Assembly: GCF_001270495.1 (NCBI RefSeq)
Contig: NZ_LGUR01000219.1
Location: forward strand, 1-64,000
Length of the DNA: 64,000 nt
Source: Streptomyces viridochromogenes
GTDB lineage: Bacteria; Actinomycetota; Actinomycetes; Streptomycetales; Streptomycetaceae
Direction of reading: 5' to 3'
Shown here: in pieces, positions 53,454 through 63,099 of the stretch
How the letters are laid out: every line of letters starts with the position of its first letter
How positions within the stretch are numbered: position 1 is the stretch's first letter
Program-made: the position numbers and the translations under genes
Notes under the pieces: model-generated
What the model saw: only the letters and a program-made list of their open reading frames with translations
Databases searched by the model: none
Told to the model about the DNA's origin: nothing

Positions 53454-54443
53454 ATGGAACCCGCCCTGCCCCACCCCGAGTCGAGCCCTGGAACGCCCGT
53501 GAGCACCCCCGATGCCGCCGCCACGCCCGCACCGACCCGCACCCGGGCCGTCCCCGAGCCGGGTGCCGGTGCTCCGCGCCGCTGGGGCTCCCTCGGTCCC
53601 GTGGGCCTCGTGCTCGCCGGAGGGATCTCCGTGCAGTTCGGCGGCGCCCTGGCGGTGAGCCTGATGCCGCGGGCGGGCGCGCTCGGTGTGGTGGCGCTGC
53701 GGCTGGTCGTGGCGGCGGTCGTCCTGCTCCTGATCTGCCGCCCCCGGCTGCGCGGTCACTCCCGTACCGACTGGGGCACGGTGATCGTCTTCGGCGTCAC
53801 CATGGCCGCGATGAACGGCCTCTTCTACCAGTCGGTCGCCCGCATCCCGCTGGGCCCCGCGGTCACGCTCGAGGTGCTGGGCCCGCTCGCCCTCTCCGTC
53901 CTGTCGTCCCGCCGCGCCGTCAACGTCATCTGGGCCGGACTCGCCCTCGCCGGTGTCTTCCTCCTCGGCGGCGGAGGCTTCGAGAATCTCGACCCCATAG
54001 GTGTCGCCTTTGCCCTGGGTGCCGGCGCCATGTGGGCGGCCTACATAATCTTCAGCGCCCGCACGGGCCGACGCTTCCCCCAGGCCGACGGGCTGGCGCT
54101 CGCCATGGCGGTGGGCGCCGTACTGTTCCTCCCCCTGGGAATCGCCGAAGCGGGCACGAAGCTCCTCGACCCGGTGACGCTCGGACTGGGCGCGGCCGTG
54201 GCCGTCCTCTCCTCGGTCCTCCCCTACACCCTCGAACTCCTCGCCCTGCGCCGCCTGCCCGCGGCGACCTTCGCCATCCTGATGAGCCTCGAACCGGCCG
54301 TCGCCGCGACCGCCGGCTTCCTCATCCTCGACCAGGCCCTCTCCGCCCTCCAGGCCCTGGCGATCGCCCTGGTCATCGCGGCGAGCATGGGGGCGGTGCG
54401 GACGCAGGTCGGGCGGGGGAAGCCGACCGGAGCGCACGCCTGA
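53454..54443 (+). CDS. EamA-family (RhtA-like) exporter
   Basis: A 329-residue drug/metabolite transporter with ten predicted helices in two EamA repeats (first about residues 40-165, second about 170-310). Repeat features: LRLVVAAVVLLLICRPRLRG, IPLGPAVTLEVLGPLALSVLSSRRAVN, LRRLPAATFAILMSLEPAVAATAGFLILDQ. The layout resembles RhtA, an amino-acid exporter. ATG 53454 is used; TTCACA and TAGCAT (53396 and 53420) look like -35/-10 boxes, which would put the upstream in-frame ATG 53424 inside the promoter. Substrate is unknown. Confidence 0.88.
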   Translation: MEPALPHPESSPGTPVSTPDAAATPAPTRTRAVPEPGAGAPRRWGSLGPVGLVLAGGISVQFGGALAVSLMPRAGALGVVALRLVVAAVVLLLICRPRLRGHSRTDWGTVIVFGVTMAAMNGLFYQSVARIPLGPAVTLEVLGPLALSVLSSRRAVNVIWAGLALAGVFLLGGGGFENLDPIGVAFALGAGAMWAAYIIFSARTGRRFPQADGLALAMAVGAVLFLPLGIAEAGTKLLDPVTLGLGAAVAVLSSVLPYTLELLALRRLPAATFAILMSLEPAVAATAGFLILDQALSALQALAIALVIAASMGAVRTQVGRGKPTGAHA

Positions 54444-54509
54444 CCGCGCTCCCAGCTCGTACTTTCAACGCATTGTCAGTGATTGCCCATGGCCTCACGC
54501 TGATCTGCC

Positions 54510-57056
54510 ATGGACAACGGAACTCAGGCTCCCCGAGCGGCGCGATCGGCACGAGCGGCGCGATTGGCACGGCCGGCTGAACCGGCCGAACCGGCCGAAC
54601 CACCGGAACTGGTCGAGCTGGTCATTCCCGGGACCGGAGTGGTGGACCGGGAGGAAGCCCTCCGGTCGCCGGACGTACGGCTGGTGAGCGGGGACGGGAG
54701 CGCGGGCTGGTACCGGGCCTCGGAGGCGGACGGCGCACAGGAACCGCACGTCCTGCGGGAGGTGTACGACTGGCCCCGGCTGATGATCGGCGGGGCGGGC
54801 CGGGCCGTCTGGCTCTTCCTGTTGCCCTTTCTCGTGATCAACCTGGTGACGTGGATGCAGCCCCGATTAGCGAGAGGCCGCTCCTGGGCAGGGTCCCTGT
54901 ACAGCTTCGGGGCCCGGCTGCTCGGCCTGTCGCTGACCGTGATGCTGGTGGGCGTGTTCGGGCAGACGGCCATGGACCAGGTCGTCTGGCAGTGCGGAGC
55001 CGAGTCCTCCGGGTGCGCTGTGGAGAACGCGCTGGTGAGCACCGCACGGAGGATGGACCCCGGTGTGGGGCTGGTGCTGGCGGCCTTCGTTCCTCTGGTC
55101 GTCGGAACCCTGATGGCGTTCAGCGCACGGGACGCCAAACGCGAGTACCGGCCGGTGCTGAGGACGGCACAGCGCACGAGCTACGAACGGGACGAGGAGA
55201 GGGACAGGCAGGCCGAGGAGAACCCGCACCGGTTCCGCGGCAGCCCGCGGCGGCCCCTGGAGGTCCGCGGCTTCTGGGAGCACAACACCCGGGCAGAGGG
55301 CCTGACCACCCGGCACCTGTGTGCGGGACTGCTCACCGTGGCCATGCTGCTGGTGGTTCCTCCACTCCAGTACGACCTGCGCGAGGGCGACGCGACCGCG
55401 GCCATGACGGTGTTCGTGCTGACCCTCCTGATGGCTGTCCTCGTGGTGATCGACGGGCCGTACTTCCGGGTCAGGGGGTCCGAGGAGAGGCCGCGGCGCA
55501 GGCGCCGGTGGCCGCTGCGGCACGCGCGGGCCGCCGTCGGTGCCTGCGTGGTGGTGACGGCCCTCGCCATGCTGTGCTGCGCGGTACCGGAGCGGGACTG
55601 GGATGTCGAGCGGCTGCGTTCGGGCATGTTGCCCGGGATGGGCGCGGAGGCCAACTACGTCGTCATCGCCCAGGGCGTCGGGATCGGACTCATGGTCCTC
55701 GGCTGCCTCGCCATGATCGCCGCCAGGGACGGGACGGCGTCACGGACGACCTTGTACGGGCTGCTGGGGCCCGTGGTCGGGGTACTGGCCTGCTTCATCG
55801 GGTGGCTCTATACGGCGGCGTTCTCCGTGTGGGCCCAGGGCTGGCTCACCCCGGACGGTGATCCGTACGCGGCCGCCATCCCGCGCGCGGTCCAGGTGAT
55901 CGCCGGTGCCTTCCCGGTGGTCGTGCTGGTCGGCGCGGTGGTGGGCGGGGTCGCCGCCGCGGTGACGGCCGTACGCCGACCCTGGACGAAGGGGACCGCT
56001 TCCGCCCCTGGAGCCGCCGGAGCCGGCCAGGATCCGGACACCGGCCGCCACACGGAGCACGATCCCGACGACGCGGACGACAACCGCCGACAGCGGCGGA
56101 CGCTCCAGTTCGCGGAGTACGCGGGCACCCGGGGCCTGAACTGGTACGACCGGGGCCTGGCCACCCTGGCGGTCCTCGTCGTGCTGCTGACCTGCGCGAT
56201 GTACGGGGCGTACTGGGTGGGCGACGGCTCCCTGCTGCTCGGCGTCCGCGAGAGGACGGTCGGCGCGCTGAAGCAGCTGACGACCCTCGGGGCGGTCATC
56301 CTGGCGGGTCTGCTCGTCGTGGCCGTGTTCGCGGTACGGGCCATCGTGCTGAGGCCGGAGATGCGCAGGAACGCGGGGCTCGCCTGGTCGTTCGGGGCGT
56401 TCTGGCCGCGTGCGGCGCACCCGTTCACCCCGGCGGCCTGGGCTGTGCGCACGGTTCCCGAACTGGTGCACCGTATCGAGTACCTGCTGGGCGAGAACGA
56501 CCGCAGGCGCATGCTGATCCAGGCGCACTCCATGGGATCCGTGATCGCCGTGGCGGCCCTGTGGCAGGTACGGCCCGAACTGCGCTGGCGCATCGCCCTG
56601 CTGACCACCGGCAGCCCCGTCGGCGCGGTGTTCCGCCGCCACTACCCGGGCTACGCCCCCGCAGCGTCGATCCAAACCCTGGCCCAGGGCCGGCCCGACC
56701 TCTGCCCCCTGCACGCTTGGATCAACGTCCACCGCACCACCGACCTGCTGTCGGGACCCGTCTTCGAGGGGATGCCGGAGGGCAGTGGCTCGAAGGACGA
56801 GGCATGGCAGGACGGTGTGAACCCGATGGCGGTGCCCACCCCGACCGGACCGCAACGCACCCCCGCCCAGCCGGTCTTCTGGCCGCTGGAGCGCCACAAC
56901 GGCTACCGCCGCGCCCCTCGGTTCCAGGAGATCCGGACCGACCTGCTCACCGCACTGCGGCAGGCACAGCCCCCGCCCCCGCCTCCGGCATCGGGCCTTC
57001 CGGCTTCCCGTCGGCCGGGGGAGGCGACCGGGCCCGAAGCGGCGACGCGGACCTGA
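54510..57056 (+). CDS. polytopic membrane protein with serine-hydrolase (lipase-like) C-terminal domain
   Basis: An 848-residue protein. After an Ala/Arg/Pro repeat tail comes ELVELVIPGTGVVDREEALRSPDVRLVSGDGSAGWYR, corresponding to the first strand and oxyanion loop (VHGVGGT...) of alpha/beta hydrolases in related streptomycete proteins. Then about ten hydrophobic helices (such as AVWLFLLPFLVINLVTWM, LSLTVMLVGVFGQTAM, HLCAGLLTVAMLLVV) alternate with acidic loops. The C-terminus holds a nucleophile elbow AHSMGS (about 671-676; usual GxSxG, first Gly replaced) and HRTTDLLSGPVF. So the hydrolase fold appears split around membrane segments. A membrane lipase or esterase is likely; no partner gene is evident. 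Confidence 0.75.
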   Translation: MDNGTQAPRAARSARAARLARPAEPAEPAEPPELVELVIPGTGVVDREEALRSPDVRLVSGDGSAGWYRASEADGAQEPHVLREVYDWPRLMIGGAGRAVWLFLLPFLVINLVTWMQPRLARGRSWAGSLYSFGARLLGLSLTVMLVGVFGQTAMDQVVWQCGAESSGCAVENALVSTARRMDPGVGLVLAAFVPLVVGTLMAFSARDAKREYRPVLRTAQRTSYERDEERDRQAEENPHRFRGSPRRPLEVRGFWEHNTRAEGLTTRHLCAGLLTVAMLLVVPPLQYDLREGDATAAMTVFVLTLLMAVLVVIDGPYFRVRGSEERPRRRRRWPLRHARAAVGACVVVTALAMLCCAVPERDWDVERLRSGMLPGMGAEANYVVIAQGVGIGLMVLGCLAMIAARDGTASRTTLYGLLGPVVGVLACFIGWLYTAAFSVWAQGWLTPDGDPYAAAIPRAVQVIAGAFPVVVLVGAVVGGVAAAVTAVRRPWTKGTASAPGAAGAGQDPDTGRHTEHDPDDADDNRRQRRTLQFAEYAGTRGLNWYDRGLATLAVLVVLLTCAMYGAYWVGDGSLLLGVRERTVGALKQLTTLGAVILAGLLVVAVFAVRAIVLRPEMRRNAGLAWSFGAFWPRAAHPFTPAAWAVRTVPELVHRIEYLLGENDRRRMLIQAHSMGSVIAVAALWQVRPELRWRIALLTTGSPVGAVFRRHYPGYAPAASIQTLAQGRPDLCPLHAWINVHRTTDLLSGPVFEGMPEGSGSKDEAWQDGVNPMAVPTPTGPQRTPAQPVFWPLERHNGYRRAPRFQEIRTDLLTALRQAQPPPPPPASGLPASRRPGEATGPEAATRT

Positions 57057-57061
57057 TTAAT

Positions 57062-57075
57062 GCAAGCATGCTTGC
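57062..57075. promoter_or_regulatory. perfect palindrome upstream of the catabolic operon
   Basis: GCAAGCATGCTTGC lies 79 bp before the first gene of the operon and 6 bp after the previous stop codon. It is a typical TetR/FadR-size operator and probably the control site for the whole operon. The regulator is not in the window. Confidence 0.75.
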
Positions 57076-57153
57076 TTGTTTCTGCTCCCGCTGCCATGCT
57101 CCTCACCACGCCGCACCACCCCGCAAACCGCCGTGCCCCGAGGGGAGCGCACC

Positions 57154-57948
57154 GTGTCCGATCCGACGTCCGTGTTCGACGATCTGCGCGAGGAGAGCGA
57201 GGAACTCGACCGATTGATAGCCGAGTTGAGCGCCGATCAGTGGGCGCTCGCCACTCCGGCACCCGGTTGGAGCGTCGCCCACCAGATCGCACACCTCGCC
57301 TGGACGGACCACTCGGCGCTGCTGTCGGTGACCGACGTGGAGGCGTTCCACACACTGGTCGAGAAGGCGCTGGTGACGCCGGGGTCGTTCGTCGACGAAG
57401 GGGCGGAGGAAGGGGCCGCTCTCCCGCCCGCCGAGCTGCTGGCGCGGTGGCGGGAAGGGCGGGCCGCTCTCGACACGGCGTTGCGTGACGCGCCGCAGAG
57501 AGGCCGCTTCCCCTGGTACGGCCCGCCCATGTCCGCCGCCTCCATGGCCACGGCCCGACTTATGGAGACCTGGGCCCACGGTCTGGACGTCGCCGACGCA
57601 CTGGGTGTGGTGCGCACACCCACCGACCGGCTGAGGCATGTGGTGTGGATCGGGGTGCGGACCCGCGACTTCGCCTTCGGGGTACACGGGCTCCCGGCGC
57701 CGCTCGACGACTTCCGCGTCGAACTCGTCTCGCCCTCCGGTGAGGTGTGGGCATACGGCCCCGAGGACGCCCCGCAGCGTGTCACCGGCCCGGCCCTCGA
57801 CTTCTGCCTCCTGGTCACCCAGCGCGCCCACCGCTCCGACCTCGCCCTGCACGCCGAAGGCGCTGACGCCGACCGCTGGTTCGACATCGCCCAGGTCTTC
57901 GCCGGTCCGCCGGGCGAGGGCCGCGGGCCGAAGGGGGCCGCGCGGTGA
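57154..57948 (+). CDS. TIGR03084-family metal-binding protein (DinB-like)
   Basis: A 264-residue DinB/mycothiol-dependent isomerase-like helical bundle. Putative metal-binding histidines are in HQIAHLAWTDH and METWAHGLDVAD. Family markers: GWSVAHQIAHLAWTD, FPWYGPPMSAASMATARLMETWAHG and DFAFGVHGLPAP. GTG 57154 follows AGGGGAGC. It starts an operon whose next gene overlaps by 4 bp (GTGA). In actinobacteria this family is linked with AtuA genes. Its reaction is unknown; a hydrolase or isomerase step on a thioester is a guess. Confidence 0.9.
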   Translation: MSDPTSVFDDLREESEELDRLIAELSADQWALATPAPGWSVAHQIAHLAWTDHSALLSVTDVEAFHTLVEKALVTPGSFVDEGAEEGAALPPAELLARWREGRAALDTALRDAPQRGRFPWYGPPMSAASMATARLMETWAHGLDVADALGVVRTPTDRLRHVVWIGVRTRDFAFGVHGLPAPLDDFRVELVSPSGEVWAYGPEDAPQRVTGPALDFCLLVTQRAHRSDLALHAEGADADRWFDIAQVFAGPPGEGRGPKGAAR

Positions 57949-59648
57949 CCTCCGCGCCCCGTGCGCTGCGGATCGGCAACGCTTCCGGCTTCTACGGCGA
58001 CCGCTTCGACGCCATGCGCGAGATGCTCACCGGCGGCGAACTGGACGTCCTCACCGGCGACTACCTCGCCGAACTGACCATGCTGATCCTCGGCCGCGAC
58101 CGGCTTAAGGACCCCGGCGCCGGATACGCCCGCACCTTCCTGCGGCAACTGGAGGACTGCCTCGGGCTGGCGCAGGAGCGGGGTGTCAGGATCGTCGCCA
58201 ACGCGGGCGGGCTCAATCCGGCCGGACTGGCGGACGCCGTACGGCAGTTGGCGGATCGTCTCGGCATCCCCGTCAGGGTCGCCCACGTCGAGGGCGACGA
58301 CCTCACCGCCGCCCACCCCGGCAGCCTCGCCGCGCACGCCTACCTCGGCGGCTTCGGGATCGCGGCCTGCCTGCGCGAGGGCGCCGACGTGGTGGTGACC
58401 GGGCGGGTGACCGACGCGGCCCTGGTGACCGGGCCCGCCGTCGCGTACTTCGGGTGGGGGCAGGAGGAGTACGACCGGCTCGCGGGCGCCGTCGTCGCCG
58501 GACATGTGCTGGAGTGCGGGGCGCAGGCGACCGGCGGCAACTACGCGTTCTTCCACGACGGGGCCCATGACCTCGGGAAACTCCGTCGCCCCGGCTTCCC
58601 CCTCGCCGAGCTCCACGACGACGGCACCTGCGTCATCACCAAGCACCCCGGCACCGGCGGCTTCGTCGACGTCGGCACGGTGACCGCCCAGCTGCTGTAC
58701 GAGACGGCGGGCGCCCGGTACGCGGGACCGGACGTCACCGCCCGTCTGGACACCGTACGGCTCACCCAGGACGGCCCAGACCGGGTACGGATCGACGGCG
58801 TACGGGGCGAGGCCCCGCCTCCGGCCCTCAAGGTCGGCGTCAACCGCCTCGGCGGCTTCCGCAACGAGGTCACCTTCGTGCTCACCGGCCTCGACATCGA
58901 GGCCAAGGCCGCGCTCGTGCGCGAGCAGATGACCGACGCGCTCGCCAAGTCGCCGCCCGCCGAGATCCGCTGGGACCTCGTCCGCACCGACCGGCCCGAC
59001 GCTCCGGCCGAGGAGACGGCGAGCGCACTGCTGCGGCTCGTCGTGCGCGACCGGGATCAGCAGGCCGTCGGACGGGCCCTGAGCGGGGCCGCGATCGAGC
59101 TGGCACTCGCCAGTTACCCCGGCTTCCATGTGCTCGCGCCACCCGGAAAGGGCTCGCCCTATGGGGTCTTCAAGGATGTGTACGTCCCCCATGGTGTCGT
59201 CGACCATGTGGCCGTCCTCTATGACGGACGCCGGGTTCCTGTGACGCCGGCCCACGACACCGCCGTACTCGACGACGTGCCCGCACCACCCCTGCCCCAG
59301 CCCCTGCCATCCGGCCCGACCAGGCGCGCCCCCCTCGGTCTCGTCGCGGGTGCCCGCAGCGGGGACAAGGGCGGGAACGCCAACGTCGGTGTCTGGGTGC
59401 GGACGGACGACGCCTGGCGCTGGCTCGCGCATGAGCTGACCGTCGAGCGATTCCAGCAGCTGATCCCCGAAAGCGGTCCGCTGAAGGTCACCCGGCACGC
59501 ACTCCCCGACCTCCGCGCCCTCAACTTCGTCGTCGAAGGAATCCTCGGCGAGGGCGTCGCCGCCCAGCACCGCTTCGACCCGCAGGCCAAGGCCCTCGGC
59601 GAATGGCTGCGCAGCCGCCACCTCGACATCCCGGAGATCCTCCTGTGA
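57945..59648 (+). CDS. acyclic terpene utilisation AtuA-family protein
   Basis: A 567-residue DUF1446/AtuA protein. The main domain starts LRIGNASGFYGDRFDAMREMLTGGELDVLTGDYLAELTM and contains VVVTGRVTDAALVTGPAVAYFGW, and GGNYAFFHD. The C-terminal AtuA-like segment has GLVAGARSGDKGGNANVGVWVRTDDAWRWLAHELTVE. AtuA is required for citronellol/geraniol breakdown in Pseudomonas, but its reaction is not established. Start GTG 57945 overlaps the previous stop, and its TGA overlaps the next gene's GTG (GTGA). Context with a carboxylase and an acyl-CoA dehydrogenase suggests branched acyl-CoA catabolism. Confidence 0.92.
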   Translation: MTSAPRALRIGNASGFYGDRFDAMREMLTGGELDVLTGDYLAELTMLILGRDRLKDPGAGYARTFLRQLEDCLGLAQERGVRIVANAGGLNPAGLADAVRQLADRLGIPVRVAHVEGDDLTAAHPGSLAAHAYLGGFGIAACLREGADVVVTGRVTDAALVTGPAVAYFGWGQEEYDRLAGAVVAGHVLECGAQATGGNYAFFHDGAHDLGKLRRPGFPLAELHDDGTCVITKHPGTGGFVDVGTVTAQLLYETAGARYAGPDVTARLDTVRLTQDGPDRVRIDGVRGEAPPPALKVGVNRLGGFRNEVTFVLTGLDIEAKAALVREQMTDALAKSPPAEIRWDLVRTDRPDAPAEETASALLRLVVRDRDQQAVGRALSGAAIELALASYPGFHVLAPPGKGSPYGVFKDVYVPHGVVDHVAVLYDGRRVPVTPAHDTAVLDDVPAPPLPQPLPSGPTRRAPLGLVAGARSGDKGGNANVGVWVRTDDAWRWLAHELTVERFQQLIPESGPLKVTRHALPDLRALNFVVEGILGEGVAAQHRFDPQAKALGEWLRSRHLDIPEILL

Positions 59649-61243
59649 CCGTCCTCGCCTCTTCCCTGGACCCGAAGAGCCCCGAACAAACGGCCAACCG
59701 CGAGGCCATGCTCGCCAAGCTCGCCGAACTCGACACCGAACACGCCAAGGCCCTGGCCGGCGGCGGCCCCAAGTACGTGGAACGCCACCGCAAGCGCGGC
59801 AAGCTCCTCGCCCGGGAGCGCGTCGAGCTGCTCCTCGACCCGGACACGCCGTTCCTCGAGCTGTCGCCGCTGGCCGCCTGGGGCAGCGACCACACGGTCG
59901 GCGCGTCACTCGTCACCGGCATCGGGGTCGTGGCGGGCGTGGAGTGCCTGATCACCGCCAACGACCCGACCGTGCGCGGCGGAGCGAGCAACCCCTGGTC
60001 ACTGAGGAAGGCCCTGCGCGCCAACGACATCGCCCTCGCCAACCGCCTGCCCGTCGTCAACCTCGTGGAGTCGGGCGGCGCCGACCTGCCGTCCCAGAAG
60101 GAGATCTTCATCCCCGGGGGCGCGATCTTCCGCGACCTGACACGGCTGTCGGCGGCCGGGATCCCCACCGTCGCGGTCGTCTTCGGCAACTCGACGGCAG
60201 GCGGAGCGTACGTCCCCGGCATGTCCGACCACGTGATCATGGTCAAGGAGCGCGCCAAGGTGTTCCTCGGCGGCCCGCCCCTGGTGAAGATGGCGACCGG
60301 CGAGGAGAGCGACGACGAGTCGCTGGGCGGGGCGGAGATGCACGCGCGCGTGTCGGGTCTCGCCGACTACTTCGCGGTCGACGAACCGGACGCCCTGCGC
60401 CAGGCACGCCGCGTGGTCGCCCGCCTCAACCACCGCAAGGCGTACGGCGATCCGGGCCCGGCGGCCCCGCCCAAGTACGACGAGGACGAACTCCTGGGCA
60501 TCGTCCCCGGCGATCTGCGCACCCCCTTCGACCCGCGCGAGGTCATCGCCCGCATCGTCGACGCCTCCGACTTCGACGAGTTCAAGCCGATGTACGGCAC
60601 GAGCCTGACCACCGGCTGGGCAGCCCTGCACGGCTATCCGATCGGCGTGCTGGCGAACGCCCAAGGGGTCCTGTTCAGCGAGGAGTCCCAGAAGGCGGCC
60701 CAGTTCATCCAACTGGCCAACCAGCGGGACATCCCCCTCCTCTTCCTGCACAACACCACCGGCTACATGGTCGGCAGCCAGTACGAGCAGGGCGGCATCA
60801 TCAAACACGGCGCGATGATGATCAACGCGGTCAGCAACAGCCGCGTGCCCCATCTCTCCGTCCTCATGGGCGCGTCCTACGGTGCCGGCCACTACGGCAT
60901 GTGCGGCCGCGCCTACGACCCCCGGTTCCTCTTCGCCTGGCCCAGCGCCAAGTCGGCCGTCATGGGCCCCCAGCAGCTCGCCGGGGTGCTCTCGATCGTC
61001 GCCCGGCAGTCGGCGGCCGCGAAGGGGCAGCCGTACGACGAGGAGGGCGACGCGGCGCTGCGGGCGATGGTGGAGCAGCAGATCGAGTCCGAGTCCCTGC
61101 CGATGTTCCTGTCCGGGCGGCTGTACGACGACGGCGTCATCGACCCGCGCGACACCCGCACGGTCCTCGGCATGTGTCTGTCCGCCATCCACACCGCGCC
61201 CTACGAGGGCGCGCGCGGTGGCTTCGGCGTCTTCCGGATGTGA
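59645..61243 (+). CDS. acyl-CoA carboxylase, carboxyltransferase (beta) subunit
   Basis: A 532-residue carboxyltransferase of the MCC/GCC type. It shows the two crotonase-like halves: VNLVESGGADLPSQKEIFIPGGAIFRDLTRLSAAGIP, VFGNSTAGGAYVPGMSDHVIMVKE, HARVSGLADYFAVDEPDAL, then LFLHNTTGYMVGSQYEQGGIIKHGAMMINAVSNSRVPHLSVLMGASYGAGHYGMCGRAYDPRFLFAWPSAK. This pattern (GYMVG and ASYGAGHYGM) is typical of methylcrotonyl- or geranyl-CoA carboxylase beta chains rather than propionyl-CoA ones. It pairs with the biotin subunit 10 bp downstream. Product is a 3-methylglutaconyl-type CoA or longer homologue. Confidence 0.93.
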   Translation: MTVLASSLDPKSPEQTANREAMLAKLAELDTEHAKALAGGGPKYVERHRKRGKLLARERVELLLDPDTPFLELSPLAAWGSDHTVGASLVTGIGVVAGVECLITANDPTVRGGASNPWSLRKALRANDIALANRLPVVNLVESGGADLPSQKEIFIPGGAIFRDLTRLSAAGIPTVAVVFGNSTAGGAYVPGMSDHVIMVKERAKVFLGGPPLVKMATGEESDDESLGGAEMHARVSGLADYFAVDEPDALRQARRVVARLNHRKAYGDPGPAAPPKYDEDELLGIVPGDLRTPFDPREVIARIVDASDFDEFKPMYGTSLTTGWAALHGYPIGVLANAQGVLFSEESQKAAQFIQLANQRDIPLLFLHNTTGYMVGSQYEQGGIIKHGAMMINAVSNSRVPHLSVLMGASYGAGHYGMCGRAYDPRFLFAWPSAKSAVMGPQQLAGVLSIVARQSAAAKGQPYDEEGDAALRAMVEQQIESESLPMFLSGRLYDDGVIDPRDTRTVLGMCLSAIHTAPYEGARGGFGVFRM

Positions 61244-61253
61244 GGGATCACCA

Positions 61254-63098
61254 GTGATCACTTCTGTGCTCGTCGCCAACCGGGGCGAGATCGCCTGCCG
61301 GGTCTTCCGCACCTGCCGTGAGTTGGGAATCCGGACGGTCGCCGTGTACTCGGACGCCGACGCGAACGCCCTCCACGCACGCGTGGCCGACACAGCGGTA
61401 CGGCTGCCGGGGGCGGCGCCCTCCGACACGTATCTGCGCGGCGACCTGATCGTGAAGGCGGCGCGCGCGGCCGGCGCGGACGCCGTGCACCCCGGCTACG
61501 GCTTCCTCTCCGAGAACCCCGGCTTCGCCCGCGCGGTCCTCGACGCGGGACTCACCTGGATCGGGCCGGCCCCCGAGGCGATCGAGGCGATGGCGTCCAA
61601 GACGCGCGCCAAGGAGCTGATGGGCATCGAGCCGCTGCGCGAGGTCACCGAGGCGGACCTGCCGGTGCTGGTGAAGGCGGCCGCGGGCGGCGGTGGGCGC
61701 GGTATGCGCGTCGTACGGCGGCTCGCGGACCTGGACGCCGAACTCGGGGCCGCGCGTGCCGAAGCCCACAGCGCCTTCGGTGACGGCGAGGTGTTCGTCG
61801 AGCCCTACCTGGAGGACGGCCGCCACGTCGAGGTGCAGATCCTCGCCGACACCCACGGCACGGTGTGGGCGCTCGGCACCCGCGACTGCTCCCTCCAGCG
61901 GCGTCACCAGAAGGTGATCGAGGAGGCCCCGGCGCCCGGCCTGACCCGCGAACTCACCGACTCCCTCCACGAGATGGCCGTACGCGCCGCACGTGCCGTC
62001 GGCTACGTCGGCGCCGGAACCGTCGAGTTCCTCGTCGCCGGCGACACCGCGCACTTCCTCGAGATGAACACCCGCCTCCAGGTCGAACACCCCGTCACCG
62101 AGGCCGTGTACGGCGTCGACCTGGTCGCCCTCCAGATCCGGGTGGCCGAAGGCCACGCCCTCGAAAGCGAGCCCCCACGCGCGCGTGGCCACGCCGTCGA
62201 GGCCCGCCTCTACGCCGAGGACCCGGCCCGCGGCTGGGCCCCCCAGACCGGCACCCTGCACCGCCTCGCCGTCCCCGAAGGCGTCCGCCTGGACACCGGC
62301 TTCACCGACGGCGACGAGATCGGCGTCCACTACGACCCGATGCTCGCCAAGGTCGTCGCGCACGCCGCCACGCGCGGGGAGGCGATCCGCAGGCTGGCCG
62401 GTGCGCTGGCCGGCGCCGCCGTCCACGGCCCGCCCACCAACCGCGACCTCCTCGTCCGCTCCCTGCGGCACAAGGAGTTCACGGCCGCCCGTATGGACAC
62501 CGGCTTCTACGACCGCCACCTCACCGAACTGGCCGAGCTCGCCCCCGACCCGCACGCGCCCCTCGCCGCGGCCCTGGCCGACGCCGGGACCCGCTCCCGC
62601 TTCGGCGGCTTCCGCAACGTCCCCTCCCAGCCCCAGACCAAGCGCTACGAGATGGCGGGGGAGGAGATCGAGGTCCGTTACCGCCACACACGCGCGGGCC
62701 TGGAGGCGGACGGGGTGCGCGTCGTACACGCCGACGCGCGTCTCGTCGTACTCGAAGCGGACGGCGTACGAAGGAACTTCGAGGTCACCCGCTACGGCGA
62801 CGAGATCCACGTCAACACCACCCGCCTCACCGCACTGCCCCGCTTCCCCGCCCCGACGGCCCAGCACGCGCCGGGCTCGCTCCTGGCCCCCATGCCGGGA
62901 ACGGTCGTCCGTGTCGCCGACGGCCTGACCGAGGGAACGTCCGTCGAGTCCGGTCAGCCCCTGCTGTGGCTGGAGGCGATGAAGATGGAACACAAGATCA
63001 CAGCACCGGCCACAGGCACGCTGACGGCCCTGCACGCCATGCCCGGACAACAGGTGACGGTCGGCGCCCTACTGGCAGTGGTGCAGCCGACCCCATAG
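61254..63098 (+). CDS. acyl-CoA carboxylase, biotin carboxylase/biotin carrier (alpha) subunit
   Basis: A 614-residue alpha chain: biotin carboxylase (about 1-440) with SVLVANRGEIACRVFRTC, DAVHPGYGFLSENPGFA, ATP-grasp KAAAGGGGRGMRVV (141-154) and EMNTRLQVEHPVTEAV; then a linker and a biotin carrier domain with EAMKMEH, the biotinylated Lys near residue 580. The stretch between residues 120 and 141 (KELMGIEPLREVTEADLPVLVK) is several residues shorter than the usual KELMxxAGVPV...LPLLVK, losing the AGVPV block. GTG 61254, no ribosome site stronger than GAGGGATCA. With the beta gene it forms a methylcrotonyl/geranyl-type carboxylase. Confidence 0.93.
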   Translation: MITSVLVANRGEIACRVFRTCRELGIRTVAVYSDADANALHARVADTAVRLPGAAPSDTYLRGDLIVKAARAAGADAVHPGYGFLSENPGFARAVLDAGLTWIGPAPEAIEAMASKTRAKELMGIEPLREVTEADLPVLVKAAAGGGGRGMRVVRRLADLDAELGAARAEAHSAFGDGEVFVEPYLEDGRHVEVQILADTHGTVWALGTRDCSLQRRHQKVIEEAPAPGLTRELTDSLHEMAVRAARAVGYVGAGTVEFLVAGDTAHFLEMNTRLQVEHPVTEAVYGVDLVALQIRVAEGHALESEPPRARGHAVEARLYAEDPARGWAPQTGTLHRLAVPEGVRLDTGFTDGDEIGVHYDPMLAKVVAHAATRGEAIRRLAGALAGAAVHGPPTNRDLLVRSLRHKEFTAARMDTGFYDRHLTELAELAPDPHAPLAAALADAGTRSRFGGFRNVPSQPQTKRYEMAGEEIEVRYRHTRAGLEADGVRVVHADARLVVLEADGVRRNFEVTRYGDEIHVNTTRLTALPRFPAPTAQHAPGSLLAPMPGTVVRVADGLTEGTSVESGQPLLWLEAMKMEHKITAPATGTLTALHAMPGQQVTVGALLAVVQPTP

Positions 63099-63099
63099 G

